A DNA stretch of 14,844 nt, taken from Candidatus Subteraquimicrobium carltonvillense (GTDB taxonomy: Bacteria; Actinomycetota; Aquicultoria; Subteraquimicrobiales; Subteraquimicrobiaceae). The position numbers were made by a program, and so were the translations under genes. Shown here one piece after another: positions 13,543 to 14,844 of this stretch. The first letter of the stretch is position 1. Every line of letters begins with the position of its first letter. The notes under the pieces were generated by a model. It searched no databases. It was given only the letters and a program-made list of their open reading frames with translations, and was not told the DNA's origin. The stretch covers positions 1 through 14,844 of the forward strand of contig DDKQ01000069.1 in NCBI GenBank assembly GCA_002339355.1, read 5' to 3'.

Positions 13543-13869
13543 CTAATCCAGAAATTTCTTGCTCTCCAGCCAATATTTGACCAGACCAATGAGACCATTT
13601 TCCCAAAAAATCCTGAGCATCTCCTGGGTCTTCTGGCTCCTGGCGAGTTTGCTATCGTAAACCCTCCGCTTAAGAGGATTCGAGAGAACTCGATAAGCCT
13701 CATTTAACTCCTGCATCTTTCTCGTTGCCCACCGCTTCTTTTCTGATGGTTTTTTATCCGGATGGTACTTCATGCTCAGAGCCTTATAAACCTTCTCTAT
13801 TACCTCGGGAGAAGCGCTGGGATGCACTTCCAAAATCTCATAATAATCCCGTGATCTTGTCTTTTTCAT
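13543..13869 (-). CDS. J-domain (DnaJ-like) protein
   Basis: The 108-residue protein begins DYYEILEVHPSASPEVIEKV and has the HPD motif at 36-38 (MKYHPDKK), then NEAYRVLSNPLKRRVYDSKL: a full J-domain that would stimulate a DnaK ATPase. It lacks the G/F region, zinc-finger and substrate-binding domains of true DnaJ. A short C-terminal tail (ENGLIGLVKYWLESKKF) is amphipathic and may bind a partner or membrane. It is the first gene of the MacAB-like operon and ends 6 nt before the adaptor gene. Such a placement suggests a specialised co-chaperone for assembly of the transporter, but that is inference. Confidence 0.88.
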   Translation of the reverse strand: MKKTRSRDYYEILEVHPSASPEVIEKVYKALSMKYHPDKKPSEKKRWATRKMQELNEAYRVLSNPLKRRVYDSKLARSQKTQEMLRIFWENGLIGLVKYWLESKKFLD

Positions 13870-13914
13870 CGAAAATTAACCTCTAGGAGAAATCTTCCAA
13901 CCACACGTGCAGCT

Positions 13915-13943
13915 AAAATATCACTCCTCGTTGTCTTTTGCAA
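13915..13943 (-). promoter_or_regulatory. Promoter of the J-domain/MacAB-like operon
   Basis: TTGCAA (13938-13943), a 17-nt spacer and TATTTT (13915-13920) on the minus strand, 45 nt before the ATG. It is moderate in quality. The perfect 15-bp tandem repeat at 13957-13986 lies just upstream of the -35. Confidence 0.5.
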
Positions 13944-13956
13944 TGTGATCCGAGCA

Positions 13957-13986
13957 TTTGCTTATAAATTTTTTGCTTATAAATTT
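13957..13986. repeat. Perfect 15-bp tandem repeat in a divergent intergenic region
   Basis: TTTGCTTATAAATTT occurs twice without a gap, upstream of the J-domain operon promoter and facing the SprT-like gene. It could be a pair of activator sites, an AT-rich UP-like element or a simple duplication. Confidence 0.8.
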
Positions 13987-14002
13987 CACCCTTTATTAGC
14001 AT

Positions 14003-14021
14003 AACACGCCTTTAGCGTGTT
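14003..14021. repeat. Hairpin related to the AACA-type repeats, lacking GTAG
   Basis: AACACGC (14003-14009), loop CTTTA and GCGTGTT (14015-14021) form a 7-bp stem. The minus-strand loop region TAAAG resembles the copies at 2752 and 5371, but no GTAG flanks it. It may be a decayed copy. Confidence 0.55.
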
Positions 14022-14039
14022 GCAATTGCGCTGTTGTTT

Positions 14040-14065
14040 TAGAAAGGCTGACCTTTTGCCGATAA
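14040..14065 (+). promoter_or_regulatory. Possible sigma-28-like promoter of the SprT-like gene
   Basis: GCCGATAA (14058-14065) matches the sigma-28 -10 consensus exactly; TAGA (14040-14043) stands 14 nt upstream as a weak -35. The ATG is about 28 nt beyond the likely start of transcription. A GAGAGGTG followed by a short frame MPFLKIGA (14074-14100), whose TAA abuts the ATG, lies in the leader. Confidence 0.35.
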
Positions 14066-14100
14066 GAGAGGTGATGCCCTTTCTCAAGATCGGAGCTTAA

Positions 14101-14487
14101 ATGTCAAGAAAAAGCCAAGACCACAACTCAGATAAATGGGATAAAAATTCAATTACGGAGACCCGCCCAGGGAAAAAGGCGGAAAGAATCTTCGATGAGC
14201 TCAATGCCAAATACTTCAAGGGTAAACTCAAACCCATCCCCATACTTCTGGCTCAAAAACAAGAGTATAAGGCACTCATATTCTATAGACCGTATCCTCA
14301 CATTCTGCTCTCCAAACACTTTTTGAAGACATCAACCGAAGAAGAAATACGTCAAATCATCCTGCACGAGATGATCCATTACTTTCTCTACTTTTTCAAT
14401 ATAAGCGATTCTTCTTCGGTTTTGATCGGGCACAGTGATAGGTTCAAGAGAATCGCAAAGCGTTTGGGAATAACGATCTTTAAATAA
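14101..14487 (+). CDS. Compact SprT-like zinc metalloprotease
   Basis: The 128-residue protein has the SprT-like pattern: ERIFDELNAKYFKGKL near the N-terminus, the zinc motif H89-E-M-I-H93 within IILHEMIHYF, and G110-H111 followed by SDRFKRIAKRLGI, which gives the third ligand as in the SprT/Spartan family. The C-terminal zinc ribbon common to many members is absent; the protein stops after the catalytic core. Some relatives cut DNA-protein crosslinks; the function here is unknown. The ATG follows GGAG at a 5-nt spacing, and an in-frame stop directly precedes it, so the start is firm. Confidence 0.8.
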   Translation: MSRKSQDHNSDKWDKNSITETRPGKKAERIFDELNAKYFKGKLKPIPILLAQKQEYKALIFYRPYPHILLSKHFLKTSTEEEIRQIILHEMIHYFLYFFNISDSSSVLIGHSDRFKRIAKRLGITIFK

Positions 14488-14509
14488 TGTTTAATGCAAA
14501 CAAAAAAAT

Positions 14510-14530
14510 AGCAGCCCCATCGGGGCTGCT
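14510..14530 (-). terminator. Intrinsic terminator of the Lrp-domain gene
   Basis: AGCAGCCCC (14510-14518) pairs perfectly with GGGGCTGCT (14522-14530) with a three-base loop. On the minus strand a run of seven T follows, after one A. It lies 35 nt past the stop of the minus-strand gene; the plus strand lacks the T-run. Confidence 0.9.
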
Positions 14531-14564
14531 GGTGACACGTTCTGTGGATTGATAAGTCATTTGG

Positions 14565-14795
14565 TTACAATTCAACCGTAAGACAGGTGAGCGTGCGCCA
14601 AACACCATCGATCTTCTGGATCTGATCCATTACCAAGTGACCACAGGCACTGAAGTCGGTGGTATCGACGTGAACGATTACATCGAAAGGACCAGTGATC
14701 AAATCAGCCATCTTGACTCCAGTTAAGTTCGAAGCCTTCCTACAAACTTCAGCTGCCTTGCCTGGATAAGTTTGAATAAGGACGTAGCCCCTCAT
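14565..14795 (-). CDS. Stand-alone Lrp/AsnC ligand-binding (RAM) domain protein
   Basis: The 76-residue protein (MRGYVLIQTYPGKAAEVCRK..., GPFDVIVHVDTTD, then GVWRTLTCLTVEL) is only the C-terminal beta-alpha-beta domain of Lrp/AsnC regulators, without a DNA-binding helix-turn-helix. Such free-standing domains form multimers that bind small ligands, often amino acids, and may modulate another regulator. No truncation is evident: a start codon and AAGGA site are in place, with a terminator downstream. The upstream promoter is not resolved before the window ends. Confidence 0.85.
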   Translation of the reverse strand: MRGYVLIQTYPGKAAEVCRKASNLTGVKMADLITGPFDVIVHVDTTDFSACGHLVMDQIQKIDGVWRTLTCLTVEL

Positions 14796-14844
14796 TTCCT
14801 TTTCACCCCCCTCTGGTTTGAAGGCTGTTTAATTTTTTAAACCC

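Noticed and set aside
1..14844. CRISPR array or tRNA genes
   Set aside because: No regularly spaced repeats with spacers and no tRNA-like cloverleaf sequence noticed on either strand.

Overview
The window reads as a bacterial chromosome segment. GC content looks moderate, Shine-Dalgarno sequences are strong (AGAGGTGAT and similar), and several promoters resemble sigma-70 sites with 17-bp spacers. HD-GYP, MacAB-like and PabB/PabC genes are bacterial in character. The lineage cannot be fixed from sequence alone. The density of toxin-antitoxin (TA) genes and palindromic repeats would suit an anaerobic or thermophilic Gram-positive-like or candidate lineage, but that is a guess. Almost all genes lie on the minus strand.

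Layout. (1) 1-1166: the end of a plus-strand surface protein with two fibronectin type III domains, then a decayed secreted-protein gene. (2) 1167-2414: a compact minus-strand operon of an XRE regulator, a DUF5678-type protein and a retropepsin-like aspartic protease. (3) 2415-6047: a TA-rich stretch (VapBC with a ribbon-helix-helix-type antitoxin, AbrB/VapC, Phd/RelE), interrupted by a UbiA-family heme O synthase-like gene and scattered palindromic repeats. (4) 6056-8561: pabB followed by pabC, the chorismate-to-p-aminobenzoate branch of folate synthesis, with a strong promoter and an attenuator-like hairpin upstream of pabB. (5) 8600-10175: a membrane-anchored GAF/HD-GYP cyclic-di-GMP phosphodiesterase with a sigma-28-like promoter. 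(6) 10329-13943: a J-domain protein, membrane fusion protein, ABC ATPase and MacB-type permease in one probable operon. (7) 14040-14795: a small SprT-like metalloprotease on the plus strand and a stand-alone Lrp/AsnC ligand-binding domain on the minus strand, with a clear terminator between them.

The main unexplained structure is a family of short hairpins. Six well-formed copies share one rule: the tetranucleotide GTAG, exactly one nucleotide, then a 6-8 bp stem. Stem sequences differ between copies but always pair. This is the architecture of REP elements mobilised by RAYT (TnpA-REP) transposases; no RAYT gene is in the window. Several copies sit at gene ends, one supplies the TAG stop codon of pabB, three form a BIME-like cluster downstream of ctaB, and a related palindrome lies in frame inside the XRE regulator gene. 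The XRE/DUF5678/retropepsin operon is the best candidate here for an undescribed functional module.
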